The notes beneath the pieces are model-generated. The model was not told where the DNA came from. It saw only the letters and a list, made by a program, of their open reading frames with translations, and did no database searches. Source: Winslowiella toletana (GTDB lineage: Bacteria; Pseudomonadota; Gammaproteobacteria; Enterobacterales; Enterobacteriaceae). Taken from it: DNA of 64,000 nucleotides. The DNA is taken from contig NZ_CP134152.1 of the NCBI RefSeq assembly GCF_032164335.1, positions 1-64,000 of the forward strand, read 5' to 3'. Shown piece after piece: positions 40,335-49,842 of the stretch (the stretch's first letter is position 1; each line of letters opens with the position of its first letter). The translations under genes were made by a program, and so were the position numbers.

Positions 40335-41738
40335 TTGGTCACAAACAGCAGTGATAAATCGACGTGGTTACACTTGGGCGCAGGGGCTTTTCACCGTGCT
40401 CACCAGAGTTGGTATCTCAATCAACTTCGGGATCAGGGTGAAACCTCCTGGAGCCTTACTCTCGCCAATATCCGCAACAGCGCGACTCAGCAAACCCTGC
40501 AACAACTCGCCGATCAGCAAGGCCGCTATACGCTGGAGATTATCTCTCCTGAAGGTCAGATGACGTACCAGCCGATCACCGCCATCGAACAGGTTATTCT
40601 TTGGGATAGCGGCCTGAAGACGCTGATCAACGTCGGTGCCGACAGTGCCACTAAAATTATCTCTTTTACCGTCACTGAAGGCGGCTATTTCCTCGATGAT
40701 GAAGGCCATCTGAATACTGACGATCGCGCGATTCAGGCTGATCTAGCCGAAGAGGATGAAACCTCGACGCTGTATGGCGCACTGGTAAAAATTCTACGGG
40801 CGCGTATGCAGCAGAACGGCGGCGCGGTGACGTTGCTGAATTGCGATAATTTACGCAATAACGGTGACAGTTTTTACCGTGGACTGCTGGAGTTTGTCAG
40901 CGAAAAAAATGACCCGGACCTGCTGGCGTGGATTAAGCAGCATACCTCCGCACCTAACAGCATGGTTGACCGCATCACACCTAAATTTGATGAAGCAATT
41001 TACTCGAGGCTGGAACAGCAGGGGATTACCGATGATCGGGTGCCGCTGTGCTGTGAAGCGTTTTCTCAATGGGTAATTGAAGATAACTTTATTGCCGGCC
41101 GTCCTGCGCTGGAGCAGGTTGGCGTCGAGTTTGTCGATGACGTTACGCCGTTCGAAGAAGCAAAAATCCGTATCCTGAATGCCAGCCACAGCGGCATTGC
41201 CTGGGCCGGCTCACTGCTGGGTTATCAATACATTGACCAGAGCCTGACGCCGCAAGTGCAGCAATGGATCCGCGATTATGTATTGCAGGATGTGGTTCCG
41301 TGTCTGGAGCCCGCACAGTTTAATCTGGCGGAATACTGTGATACCACGCTAAACCGTTTTAGCAATCGCTGGGTGCGCGATACAAATCAGCGCGTTTCCT
41401 CCGATAGTATCGCCAAACTACATGAGTTTATTGTTCCGACGCTAAAAGCGCGTTTTCAGCAGCATCAGCAGCCTGATGCGACGCTGGTGCTTACCGCACT
41501 ATTTTTCCTGTTCATGCAGCAGCGCCATCAGGGAAAACTGGCGTTTGACTATCAGGATCGCGCCATTGATTCGCTGTCGTTTGAAGAGATCTACAACGCT
41601 GACGATCCGCTGCGCGCGTTTGCCTCGAGTAAAAAACTGTTTGGTTCACTGGCGGGCAAACCGGAGTTTATCGATCGGCTGGCGGCGGTGGTTGAGCAGG
41701 TGAAACAAACTATCGTGGCCGAGGAGAAAACGTCATGA
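40335..41738 (+). CDS. dalD: D-arabinitol 4-dehydrogenase / mannitol dehydrogenase family
   Basis: A 467-residue polyol-specific long-chain dehydrogenase that oxidises a sugar alcohol to a ketose with NAD+. It has the N-terminal dinucleotide motif LGAGAFHRAH, TNCDN-like TLLNCDNLRNNG, VDRITP and the catalytic Lys-Asn-His segment EEAKIRILNASHSGIAW. Resemblance is best to D-arabinitol dehydrogenase (Klebsiella DalD, producing D-xylulose, which XylB could use). Translation must start at TTG 40335: a stop lies at 40323-40325, no ATG precedes the conserved part, and AAGGA is at 40324-40328. It overlaps the next gene by 4 bases. Confidence 0.85.
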   Translation: MVTNSSDKSTWLHLGAGAFHRAHQSWYLNQLRDQGETSWSLTLANIRNSATQQTLQQLADQQGRYTLEIISPEGQMTYQPITAIEQVILWDSGLKTLINVGADSATKIISFTVTEGGYFLDDEGHLNTDDRAIQADLAEEDETSTLYGALVKILRARMQQNGGAVTLLNCDNLRNNGDSFYRGLLEFVSEKNDPDLLAWIKQHTSAPNSMVDRITPKFDEAIYSRLEQQGITDDRVPLCCEAFSQWVIEDNFIAGRPALEQVGVEFVDDVTPFEEAKIRILNASHSGIAWAGSLLGYQYIDQSLTPQVQQWIRDYVLQDVVPCLEPAQFNLAEYCDTTLNRFSNRWVRDTNQRVSSDSIAKLHEFIVPTLKARFQQHQQPDATLVLTALFFLFMQQRHQGKLAFDYQDRAIDSLSFEEIYNADDPLRAFASSKKLFGSLAGKPEFIDRLAAVVEQVKQTIVAEEKTS

Positions 41739-42205
41739 AGAATATTGCAATTGTCGCACTTACGCTGATTCTGGCGCTGATCTCTATCGTCAGTCTGTCA
41801 CCCTGGCCGATTGCACTGGGTACGCTGGCAGCCTGGGTGACCACCGGTTCGTTTTTCTTGCAGGTGCTGCATATTATTAAAAATAAGGATACCAGTGGCT
41901 TATCGCTGGGCATGTGGGCGGCGCTGTTCTTCGGCGTTTCTTGCTGGACGTGGTACGGCTATCGCATGGGGGATATTCCGGTGATGTGCGCCAACGGTAT
42001 GACCGCGCTGCTGGCATTTACCGTCATTGCGCTGAAGCTGTGGCACGAACGTCCGGTACGCAGCAACACTCCGCGCCGCAAATTTGTGCGCATTCCGCGC
42101 GTGATTATGAAACCGCGGATCAACCGTTTGCGCCCGCTGGCCAGCGACAAACCGCAAAAAAGCAGCAAGGCGGACAAAAAATCCCGGCGGCGCGAAATCG
42201 CCTAA
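41735..42205 (+). CDS. SemiSWEET-like sugar transporter with extra N-terminal helix and basic tail
   Basis: A 156-residue membrane protein. Residues about 28-105 match the three-helix SemiSWEET/MtN3 unit: [31 protein letters not shown], then [18 protein letters not shown] and [12 protein letters not shown], including the conserved Trp and Asn of the sugar pocket. The PQ-loop proline is replaced by Leu (FFLQ instead of FLPQ). An additional helix (residues 4-25) precedes the unit, and about 50 basic, disordered residues follow. SemiSWEETs dimerise to move mono- or disaccharides. It is coupled (ATGA) to the arabinitol dehydrogenase. Confidence 0.82.
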   Translation: MKNIAIVALTLILALISIVSLSPWPIALGTLAAWVTTGSFFLQVLHIIKNKDTSGLSLGMWAALFFGVSCWTWYGYRMGDIPVMCANGMTALLAFTVIALKLWHERPVRSNTPRRKFVRIPRVIMKPRINRLRPLASDKPQKSSKADKKSRRREIA

Positions 42206-43197
42206 CTCACCAGATGATACTTATCAATGCGGCGTAGGCCCAGTGCCAGCAGCAAGCTACCACCGAGGGTAATGAAAAAGACCAGCGGAATATCCAACAG
42301 TGGCTGGCTGGTATGATCGAAATCGTGGGTGCGCATAAAGTGAATAAACAGCGCATGGAAGCCATAAATTGGCAGCGAATTGCGCGAGATGGTGGCTAAA
42401 ATTGGTAACGGGCGTTGATTCAGGCAGTTTTTGAACAGTACCAACAGGCTGATGGCGGCGATAAACACCAGTGGGCCGCAGTACAGATACCAGGTATCGG
42501 AAAAGGCGCCGTTAACATGCAGCTCTTTACGCGTACCGATGGAAATACCCATCACACAGGCAGTAAATAATCCTCCCGCCAGCCAGCTGAGCGCGCGCTT
42601 TTCGGTATTCATCATGCCGATAGCACGCCCCAGCAGCGCATACAGCACATAGTAAAATGTATCGCCATTGATATACAGATTGATCGGCAGCCAGTGGAAG
42701 GGGCCGAACGACTGATCGACGGTATTCGGGTTTGCCACTACCGCAACGATTAACACCAGTATTGCCACATAGCGTGCGCTGACCGTTTTAACCTGAATCA
42801 GCGGCGACAACAGATAAATTACGGTAATCGCGAAGAAAAACCACAGGTGATAGAACACCGGTTTTTGCAGTAAGTGTTTAAGGGAAATCGCTTCACTGAT
42901 CGGCGTCAGTAAGGTGATATAGACCAGCGCCACCGCGCTGTAAAACAACAGGCACAGCGCAATACGTAAGAAATGGCGGTTTTGCGCGCTGCGCTCGCCG
43001 AAGAACAGATAACCCGAAATCATAAAGAAAATCGGTACGCAGACTCGTGAAGCGGAATTAAGCAGATTGGCAATATCCCAATGGAATTCGGCCACTTGTG
43101 GACTGTTGGTAATATACCAGGTGGTGGTATGGATCATGATGACCATCAGGCAGGCCACAGCGCGTAAATTATCTATCCAGCCAATCTTTTGCGGCAT
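42202..43197 (-). CDS. wecH: O-acetyltransferase WecH
   Basis: WecH (YiaH) is an inner-membrane acyltransferase-3 protein that O-acetylates enterobacterial common antigen. The 331 residues equal E. coli WecH in length, with [21 protein letters not shown] (active-site His region), [26 protein letters not shown] and [15 protein letters not shown]. About ten helices are predicted. It is convergent with the SemiSWEET-like gene and their ends overlap by 4 bases. Confidence 0.94.
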   Translation of the reverse strand: MPQKIGWIDNLRAVACLMVIMIHTTTWYITNSPQVAEFHWDIANLLNSASRVCVPIFFMISGYLFFGERSAQNRHFLRIALCLLFYSAVALVYITLLTPISEAISLKHLLQKPVFYHLWFFFAITVIYLLSPLIQVKTVSARYVAILVLIVAVVANPNTVDQSFGPFHWLPINLYINGDTFYYVLYALLGRAIGMMNTEKRALSWLAGGLFTACVMGISIGTRKELHVNGAFSDTWYLYCGPLVFIAAISLLVLFKNCLNQRPLPILATISRNSLPIYGFHALFIHFMRTHDFDHTSQPLLDIPLVFFITLGGSLLLALGLRRIDKYHLVS

Positions 43198-43383
43198 TAC
43201 TTCCTCTTTTTACTGGCGCTTCAAGGCGTAAAAAGAGGTTAGCCAGGCGGCAGTCATTCAACAACCTCTGACGCCGTGAATCGGAATCAGCTTAGACGAA
43301 TGGGATGACTTAAACGCGATTGGTTGATTATTGCACAGTAGGGTATTGTTTAAGCCAGTGGATTAAGGAAAACGGTAAACTCG

Positions 43384-43623
43384 ATGGAATGGAGAAAATC
43401 ACAGGCCAAAGGGAAGAAAATCGCTAAGTCATCGAAAAAATGCAGGGTATTTGCCCTGGATACTGATGCCGCAAAATTTTTTCCCTTCGATGGCAACCGC
43501 GTTCGCTACGATGAAAACAGTATTCCAGAAGAAGAGATCTGGCGCATCCATCCCGACCAGAAACAGTATGGTGTGATTTTGATAGCAGAAGATCGCCGTA
43601 AGCATAGCCGGGCCGCTGTATAA
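43384..43623 (+). CDS. Small hypothetical protein upstream of glyQ
   Basis: I do not recognise this 79-residue protein. It has a very basic N-terminus (Lys-rich, residues 4-20), a middle segment KCRVFALDTDAAKFFPFDGNRVRYD, and a second part rich in acidic residues. There is no signal peptide or membrane helix. AAGGAA lies 13 bases upstream of ATG 43384, a long spacing. It stands between divergent wecH and glyQ, where E. coli has ysaB, but the two are not alike. Confidence 0.55.
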   Translation: MEWRKSQAKGKKIAKSSKKCRVFALDTDAAKFFPFDGNRVRYDENSIPEEEIWRIHPDQKQYGVILIAEDRRKHSRAAV

Positions 43624-43755
43624 CGATTGGCCGCTGACCAGCGGCCATTTCGCGCATAATCCTGACGAATCAATATCACGGGCTGCATAAATGGCGGTCA
43701 AAGGGTATACTGGCGCACACTTTTTTAATCCACTCGTATCGCGTGCGAAATCATC

Positions 43756-44667
43756 ATGCAAAAGTTTGATACTAAGACCTTTCAGGGCCTGATCCTGACC
43801 TTGCAGGATTACTGGGCGCGTCAGGGCTGCACCATTGTTCAACCACTGGACATGGAAGTCGGCGCCGGCACCTCTCATCCAATGACTTGCCTGCGTGCGT
43901 TGGGGCCGGAGCCAATTGCTGCCGCCTACGTGCAGCCGTCACGCCGTCCAACCGACGGTCGCTATGGCGAAAACCCAAACCGCTTACAGCACTACTACCA
44001 GTTCCAGGTGATTATCAAGCCATCACCGGACAATATTCAGGAGCTGTATCTCGGCTCGCTGAAAGAGCTGGGCATGGATCCGACTATCCACGATATCCGC
44101 TTTGTTGAAGATAACTGGGAAAACCCAACGCTGGGTGCCTGGGGTCTCGGCTGGGAAGTGTGGCTGAACGGCATGGAAGTGACGCAGTTTACCTACTTCC
44201 AGCAGGTTGGCGGCCTCGAGTGTAAGCCGGTAACCGGCGAAATCACCTACGGTCTTGAGCGTCTGGCGATGTATATCCAGGGCGTGGACAGCGTATACGA
44301 CCTGGTGTGGAGCGACGGCCCGCTGGGTAAAACGACCTACGGCGATGTGTTCCATCAGAACGAAGTGGAGCAGTCCACCTATAACTTCGAATACGCTGAC
44401 GTCGATTTCCTGTTTACCTGTTTCGAGCAGTACGAGAAAGAGGCACAGAGCCTGCTGGCGCTGGAAAAACCACTGCCATTGCCGGCTTACGAACGCATTC
44501 TGAAAGCAGGCCACACCTTTAACCTGCTGGACGCGCGCAAGGCGATCTCGGTTACCGAGCGTCAGCGCTATATTCTGCGCATTCGTACCCTGACTAAAGC
44601 CGTGGCTGAAGCTTATTACGCGTCTCGTGAGGCGCTGGGCTTCCCGATGTGCAATAACAAGAAATAA
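43756..44667 (+). CDS. glyQ: Glycine-tRNA ligase alpha subunit
   Basis: GlyQ is the catalytic alpha chain of the alpha2beta2 glycyl-tRNA synthetase. The 303-residue protein matches E. coli, with the class II motifs in [38 protein letters not shown] and [27 protein letters not shown] -10 like TATACT is at 43706-43711 with a weak -35. glyS starts 9 bases downstream. Confidence 0.98.
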   Translation: MQKFDTKTFQGLILTLQDYWARQGCTIVQPLDMEVGAGTSHPMTCLRALGPEPIAAAYVQPSRRPTDGRYGENPNRLQHYYQFQVIIKPSPDNIQELYLGSLKELGMDPTIHDIRFVEDNWENPTLGAWGLGWEVWLNGMEVTQFTYFQQVGGLECKPVTGEITYGLERLAMYIQGVDSVYDLVWSDGPLGKTTYGDVFHQNEVEQSTYNFEYADVDFLFTCFEQYEKEAQSLLALEKPLPLPAYERILKAGHTFNLLDARKAISVTERQRYILRIRTLTKAVAEAYYASREALGFPMCNNKK

Positions 44668-44676
44668 GAGGCAGCC

Positions 44677-46746
44677 ATGACTGAAAAAACGTTTCTGGTG
44701 GAGATCGGCACCGAAGAGCTGCCACCAAAGGCTCTGCGTAACCTGGCTGAATCTTTTGCCGCTCATGTGACTGCCGAACTGGATGCCGCTAACCTGGCGC
44801 ACGGTGAGGTCAGCTGGTTTGCTTCACCGCGTCGTCTGGCGCTGAAAGTGGCAAATCTGAGCGCCTCCCAGCCGGATCGCGAAGTTGAAAAACGTGGCCC
44901 GGCGATTGCTGCCGCGTTTGATGCCAATGGCGTTGCCACTAAAGCAGCCGAAGGCTGGGCGCGTGGCTGCGGCATTACCGTCGATCAGGCCGAGCGCCTG
45001 AGCACCGACAAAGGTGAATGGCTGCTGTATCGTGCACAGACCAAAGGCGAAACTGCCCAGGCGCTGTTACCGGCGATGGTGGCAACCGCACTGTCTAAGC
45101 TGCCGATTCCTAAACTGATGCGCTGGGGCGATAAAGAGACTCAGTTTGTGCGTCCGGTGCATACCGTGACTCTGCTGCTGGGTGATGAGTCGATTCCTGC
45201 GACGATTCTCGGCATTGATTCTGCCCGCACCCTTCGCGGCCACCGCTTTATGGGCGAAGCGGAATTCACCATCGATAACGCCGACCAGTATCCGCAGATT
45301 CTGCTGGAGCGCGGCAAAGTGATGGCGGATTACGCCGAGCGTAAAGCTAAAATTAAAGCCGATGCCGAAGCCGCAGCGCGCAGCATTGGCGGTAATGCCG
45401 ATCTGAGCGAAAGTCTGCTGGAAGAAGTGACCTCGCTGGTGGAGTGGCCGGTAGTACTGACGGCGAAATTCGAAGAGAAATTCCTCGCAGTTCCGGCTGA
45501 AGCGCTGGTTTACACCATGAAAGGTGATCAGAAGTATTTCCCGGTGTACGACGATGCCGGTAAATTGCTGCCGCATTTTATCTTTGTTACCAATATTGAG
45601 TCGAAAGATCCGCAGCAGATTATCTCCGGTAACGAGAAAGTGGTGCGTCCACGCCTGGCCGATGCGGAGTTCTTCTTCAACTCCGACCGTAAAAAGCGTC
45701 TGGAAGATAACCTGCCGCGTCTGGAAACCGTGTTGTTCCAGAAACAGCTCGGTACGCTGCGTGACAAAACCGACCGTATTCAGGCGCTGGCTGGCTGGAT
45801 TGCCGCGCAGATCGGTGCTGACGTGAATCATGCTACTCGCGCTGGCCTGCTGTCGAAGTGCGACCTGATGACCAATATGGTGTTCGAATTCACCGACACC
45901 CAGGGCGTGATGGGAATGCACTACGCGCGTCATGACGGTGAAGCAGAAGACGTTGCCGTGGCGCTGAACGAGCAATATCAGCCGCGCTATGCCGGTGACG
46001 ATCTGCCGTCAAACCCGGTGGCTTGTGCGCTGGCGATTGCCGATAAAATGGATACGCTGGCCGGTATTTTTGGTATCGGACAACATCCAAAAGGCGATAA
46101 AGATCCCTTTGCACTGCGTCGTGCGGCGCTGGGCGTACTGCGTATTATCGTCGAAAAAAATCTGCCACTCGACCTGCAAACGCTGACGGAAGAGGCGGTG
46201 CGTCTGTACGGCAACAAGCTGACTAACGCGCAGGTTACCGATGACGTTATCGACTTTATGCTCGGTCGCTTCCGTAGCTGGTATCAGGAGGAAGGTCACA
46301 GCATTGATACTCTGCAGGCGGTACTGGCACGTCGCCCAACCCGTCCGGCTGATTTTGATGCGCGCATGAAGGCGGTTTCGCACTTCCGCACGCTGGAAGA
46401 GGCCGCTTCGCTGGCCGCAGCCAATAAACGCGTCTCGAATATCCTGGCAAAATCGACTGAAACGCTGAACGACAGCGTGCAGGCGTCACTGCTGAAGGAA
46501 AATGAAGAGATTCAGCTGGCGACATTCGTCACCGCGCTGACCAGCAAACTGCAACCGTTCTTCGCGGAAGGCCGCTATCAGGATGCGCTAATCGAGCTGG
46601 CGCAACTGCGCAAGCCGGTGGACAACTTCTTCGATAAAGTGATGGTAAACGCGGACGACCAGGCAGTGCGGATCAACCGCCTGACGCTGTTATCTAAGCT
46701 GCGTGAGCTGTTCCTGCAGGTCGCGGATATTTCGCTGTTGCAGTAA
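44677..46746 (+). CDS. glyS: Glycine-tRNA ligase beta subunit
   Basis: GlyS is the tRNA-binding beta chain of glycyl-tRNA synthetase. The 689 residues correspond to E. coli GlyS from [21 protein letters not shown] to the C-terminal [15 protein letters not shown]. An HD-like domain (about residues 400-470) and a C-terminal anticodon-binding domain are expected for the family. It is cotranscribed with glyQ and followed by two hairpins. Confidence 0.98.
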   Translation: MTEKTFLVEIGTEELPPKALRNLAESFAAHVTAELDAANLAHGEVSWFASPRRLALKVANLSASQPDREVEKRGPAIAAAFDANGVATKAAEGWARGCGITVDQAERLSTDKGEWLLYRAQTKGETAQALLPAMVATALSKLPIPKLMRWGDKETQFVRPVHTVTLLLGDESIPATILGIDSARTLRGHRFMGEAEFTIDNADQYPQILLERGKVMADYAERKAKIKADAEAAARSIGGNADLSESLLEEVTSLVEWPVVLTAKFEEKFLAVPAEALVYTMKGDQKYFPVYDDAGKLLPHFIFVTNIESKDPQQIISGNEKVVRPRLADAEFFFNSDRKKRLEDNLPRLETVLFQKQLGTLRDKTDRIQALAGWIAAQIGADVNHATRAGLLSKCDLMTNMVFEFTDTQGVMGMHYARHDGEAEDVAVALNEQYQPRYAGDDLPSNPVACALAIADKMDTLAGIFGIGQHPKGDKDPFALRRAALGVLRIIVEKNLPLDLQTLTEEAVRLYGNKLTNAQVTDDVIDFMLGRFRSWYQEEGHSIDTLQAVLARRPTRPADFDARMKAVSHFRTLEEAASLAAANKRVSNILAKSTETLNDSVQASLLKENEEIQLATFVTALTSKLQPFFAEGRYQDALIELAQLRKPVDNFFDKVMVNADDQAVRINRLTLLSKLRELFLQVADISLLQ

Positions 46747-46770
46747 TGCGAGGGTGGTAAATCTTTGCAA

Positions 46771-46792
46771 CGGGCGGTAAAAATACCGCCCG
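46771..46792 (+). terminator. Hairpin after glyS
   Basis: CGGGCGGTA / TACCGCCCG (46771-46779, 46784-46792) with an AAAA loop, a very stable 9-bp stem 24 bases after the glyS stop. No T-run follows directly; it may act with the next hairpin. Confidence 0.55.
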
Positions 46793-46819
46793 CTGAGATT
46801 TCCATTTAGTCTGTCGTAG

Positions 46820-46842
46820 GGGAGCCATTTTCGGCTCCCTTT
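46820..46842. terminator. Second hairpin between glyS and yibF
   Basis: GGGAGCC / GGCTCCC (46820-46826, 46833-46839) followed by TTTCTT on the plus strand. It ends one base before the yibF stop region and probably serves glyS, possibly in both directions. Confidence 0.65.
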
Positions 46843-46843
46843 C

Positions 46844-47455
46844 TTATGCCGAAGGCGGAACCGTCCGGGCAAAACTCTCGCGCTGAAACATTTTTTCAGC
46901 CAGTTTAATCAATGATGGGCGCTCGACGCACCAGTTCGGCACCACGCGGCGAAAATTAAGATAACCGATGGTGCAGGCGGTGGCGATATCGGCCAGCGTC
47001 AGGCTCTCGCCGTTCAACCACTCCCTCTGTGCCGCATGTTTTTCCAGCGCATCCAGCCCGCGCTGAATTTTATTACGCTGGCGCAGCAGCTCGCTTTCCG
47101 ACTGTTGTTCCGGCGGCAGCATCTGTTGACGCACGATTACCAGCGCCGCATCGCATACGCCATCGGCCAGCACTTCAATCTGACGCACTTTCAGCGATGC
47201 CAGCCTGTCAGAAGGCAGCAACGCCGGGTCAATATCCAGCTGATCGAGATATTCGGCAATCAATGCAGAGTCGTACCAGATCTCATCAGGTTTAACTACC
47301 AACGCCGGCACTTTACCCAGCGGATTGTATTGCGGCACAGGACTCTCGTCATGCCAGGGCGATTCATTGATAAACTCAAACGTAATGCCTTTTTCCAGCA
47401 TAATAACCGAGATTTTACGCACATACGGGCTGGTATAATTGCCGATCAATTTCAT
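46844..47455 (-). CDS. yibF: Glutathione S-transferase family protein YibF
   Basis: A 203-residue GST-fold protein matching E. coli YibF. The thioredoxin-like N-domain MKLIGNYTSPYVRKISVIMLEKGITFEFI has the glutathione-site pattern, followed by NPLGKVPALV (cis-Pro) and DSALIAEYLD, and an all-helical C-domain with LADIATACTIGYLNFRRV. The physiological substrate is not established. Confidence 0.92.
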   Translation of the reverse strand: MKLIGNYTSPYVRKISVIMLEKGITFEFINESPWHDESPVPQYNPLGKVPALVVKPDEIWYDSALIAEYLDQLDIDPALLPSDRLASLKVRQIEVLADGVCDAALVIVRQQMLPPEQQSESELLRQRNKIQRGLDALEKHAAQREWLNGESLTLADIATACTIGYLNFRRVVPNWCVERPSLIKLAEKMFQRESFARTVPPSA

Positions 47456-47491
47456 TACGCTCTCTCCATTGGTTCGCTAAACAAAGTCCGC

Positions 47492-47990
47492 TTAATCACC
47501 CGAAAAATTATTCACCTGGAAATTAAAAGGATTCAGGCTGCTGCGGGTAAAGCCTTCCTGCTCCATACGCGCATCCAGCACCAACGTGGCAAGGTCATCG
47601 GCGACCGGTTCCACTGCCGGATCTTTCTGCTGATAAAACAGCTTCAGCCCGGTGCCGCAGTCGCCGCAACTTTCTGCTTTTACCACCCTTAGTGCATTTA
47701 TCCGGCGCAACGTACCACTCGCTTTCACACAGATTACAATGAAGATAGCGCAGATCGTCATTTTGACTACCGATATGCACCACGCTGGCGACCGGAGCGC
47801 TGTTACAAACCGGACAAAACTGGTGATGATCGCTGGCTTCATTTCGGCGATCAGTGAATGCAGCAGTCGTTGCCAGTGCGCTTCGAGCGGCAGGATATGA
47901 ACATTGAGCGGCGGTTTGCCACTGGTAGCGCTGGTAACCAGCTGCGGGTGTAAATCCATTAGCAGCGGATGGTCGTACAATACGGGGCCC
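47492..47990 (-). pseudogene. fdhE: fdhE remnant with two internal deletions
   Basis: FdhE is a rubredoxin-like protein needed to activate respiratory formate dehydrogenases. This remnant has lost about 70 N-terminal residues. It begins at [11 protein letters not shown] and runs to [11 protein letters not shown], then jumps by a frame-changing deletion of about 100 residues to the zinc-ribbon part [20 protein letters not shown] and [13 protein letters not shown] in another frame. A second frame-changing deletion near 47690 removes the next zinc-ribbon segment, after which [13 protein letters not shown] to the C-terminus continues in the first frame. The 162-codon open frame is thus not a functional protein. 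No formate dehydrogenase gene is nearby. Confidence 0.88.
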
Positions 47991-48015
47991 CCTGGAAAAC
48001 GGAAATTATCCCACG

Positions 48016-48477
48016 TTAAGACTGTTTTTTGTACATAAGCATTTTGTTGCTTTTATCACCATCTTTATTCTGTGCATTAGCCGGTGGTATCTTTAAGAAA
48101 TTAAAACAAAATAATGATTCGCGATCTGTGGGTAAATTTTTTGACTGATTAAACGCGAGCCGCATCACTTGACCACTACCTGACAATATCCTGAATAGCG
48201 ATGGCGATGCTATAAATGGTGCATATCCTGTTTGTGGAGTGAAATTAACGTCACCATCATCAAGCTCAGACCTGAGCAGCATAAGTTACTGTATCTTTAT
48301 TTCTAAATTCCAGAACGACAGAACGGCTTCCTGAAGGATATATTTTACGATTACCAATCATTGTGACGCTTGAAAATAATTTTGAAAATAAAAATAATGA
48401 TAATATCAAAAAATATAAGTTTTAGATTTTTTTAATATTAAGGTGTTGATTATCACTGTTGCTACCTGATTTAGCAT
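48016..48477 (-). pseudogene. Frameshifted, truncated fimbrial periplasmic chaperone
   Basis: On the minus strand a good ribosome site (AAGGGG, 48486-48491) precedes ATG 48477. Reading across frames gives a signal-peptide-like stretch, then VTMIGNRKIYPSGSRSVV, LEFRNKDTV, ELDDGDVNFTP, APFIASPSLFRI and NLPTDRESLFCFNFLKIPPANA, the N-terminal half of a PapD-type chaperone. At least two frameshifts are needed, one in a run of six A (near 48408) and one near 48270, and the C-terminal half is missing. It follows the dead major subunit as in a fimbrial operon. Confidence 0.82.
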
Positions 48478-48516
48478 TTCTAAAACCCCTTAAAAAGGAT
48501 ATTTAAATCACAGCAA

Positions 48517-48558
48517 TATTGGCATGAAACGTTTGAGCATTCATTTCACCTGCCAATA
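48517..48558. repeat. Stem-loop between the decayed subunit and chaperone
   Basis: TATTGGCA-TGAAA (48517-48529) pairs with TTTCA and TGCCAATA (48544-48548, 48551-48558). Such hairpins are common between the abundant major subunit and downstream genes of fimbrial operons, where they limit read-through or protect the mRNA. Here it lies between the two pseudogenes. Confidence 0.5.
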
Positions 48559-48602
48559 CTTATATTCTTCACTAATCATTATTTTTCTTGGGGGGCTAAT
48601 TT

Positions 48603-49124
48603 CTACTGATAACTGATCGCATATTGAACGGATGCAGCAACGGTACCTGGAGTGGCAGCCCCAGTTGCGTAAGATTGCGCCGAGAAAGCAGAGGTTGCTT
48701 CAGTTTCACCGGATGCAAGAGAAAGGTCTTACTGCGCGGTGTAACGTGAAGTCAGAGCTATCGGTTGAGCGCCAGTATCTGGTAGCTGCATTGTCACATT
48801 CCGAGCTGTACCAGTATGTGTATTATCCACAAGGTTGCCAACGAAAACTGTGCTGATATTTGTAGCCGTAGAGCTGCCAGTACAACCAGACACCCCCATA
48901 TTAAATGAAGCCGCATCGGCAACATCACCCGCTGCGGCCACGTCTCCTGCATAAACGGTAGGTAATAAAATAACAGCTGGAGCCTCATTCCCATTTACCA
49001 TCAATGAACAGGTCTCATCCGTTACTTCACCATGGAACGATATGGTGTTAGTTGACGCTATTGGCACATGGCTTGAAGCAAAGATAGCGAACAAACTTCC
49101 AGCGATAAGTAGATTCTTTTTCAT
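48603..49124 (-). pseudogene. Type 1-like fimbrial major subunit with an in-frame stop
   Basis: A fimbrillin gene of 174 codons including the stop, with signal peptide MKKNLLIAGSLFAIFASSHVPIAS, the conserved first Cys in GEVTDETCSLMVNG and a second in GVSGCTG. Codon 132 is TAA (48729-48731). The same frame continues without further damage through DLSLASGETEATSAFSAQ to VQYAISYQ, the donor-strand-type C-terminus, ending at TAG 48603. A single nonsense change therefore separates it from an intact 173-residue pilin. Its frame has the same length (522 bases) as the intact major subunit at 57227-57748. Confidence 0.88.
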
Positions 49125-49842
49125 TCAAATTTCCCTATTTGTAATCATGTTAAAAGCGATTACTTAAGTTAAGTAAACAAACCGTAATAACCATAACTCA
49201 AGTGGGAAAATGATAATTAAAATTTTTATTTTTTTGTGTCGATAACCATTGAAAATGTAAATATTAAAACTACACAATCACCGCTTGCGTAGTGTTTTAT
49301 GTTGTTTGTTTGGTTTTTATAGTATTTTATATAATTGAGTTTTAAACGAAATAGGGCTTACTCTAAAATATTTAACTAAACAATTAAAAAGTAACTAAGG
49401 ATATTAGCCAAGAAGAATCCTGGATGATATAAAATAATTTTTCTTTATTTAAAAAAAACATATCTGTGGAGTGTGTTATTTTGCCATAGCTCGGGCTTGG
49501 TTGAATAAATCGAACTTTTGACGGTAGTCAGGATCAGATCACCACACTCCTGATCCTGCAGCGATATCGCGTGGCAAAAAAAGTTCAAAATCACCAGCTG
49601 GGCTACCTACACACGGTGCTCATCCATCGGGGCTCTGACATTCTGGCTTGATGAGTCGGTCATTCAGGCCTGGTGTGACGAGCCCAACATGAATCCCGAC
49701 ATTTAATTACATAAGCCGGCGAATAATACTTAGTGTTAATAATTCATTTGCTGAATGTATAATCTAATGCTTAAATAGCTCACCATCGCGTATGAAACAC
49801 AACAACCTGTAGAATAAAAGAATTACTCAAAGGATTAGGACA
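49125..49842. other. Gene-poor AT-rich interval
   Basis: These 718 bases hold the promoter region of the dead fimbrial subunit, the insertion-sequence remnant at 49494-49690 and the promoter of the recombinase at 49843. The sequence is markedly AT-rich with many A and T runs. I searched it for the 15-base repeat of the switch at 57904-58215 and for other long inverted repeats near the fimbrial pseudogene and found none. AATCTAATGCTT at 49761-49772 recurs inside the switch at 57963-57974. Confidence 0.6.
49494..49690 (+). mobile_element. Left-end remnant of an IS903-group (IS5 family) element
   Basis: GGCTTGGTTGAATAAATC (49494-49511) matches the 18-base terminal repeat of IS903 with one mismatch. 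It is followed at the expected distance by the transposase start GTG GCA (49571), a 2-base deletion that shifts the frame, then KITSWATYT and ALTFWLDESVIQAW in the restored frame, the transposase N-terminus. Similarity ends near 49690; no right end was seen. It is a dead fragment. Confidence 0.8.

Noticed and set aside
45067-45975. 302-codon frame antisense to glyS
   Set aside because: Lies entirely inside glyS on the opposite strand; a by-product of the codon bias of glyS, with no domain or ribosome site.
49582-49591. AGTTCAAAAT, a 10-base match to the switch repeat, near the dead fimbrial locus
   Set aside because: It is part of the IS903 transposase coding sequence, so the match is coincidental and not a second recombination site.
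49125-49842. Search for a second invertible element beside the distal recombinase
   Set aside because: No inverted repeat pair of useful length was found in this interval.
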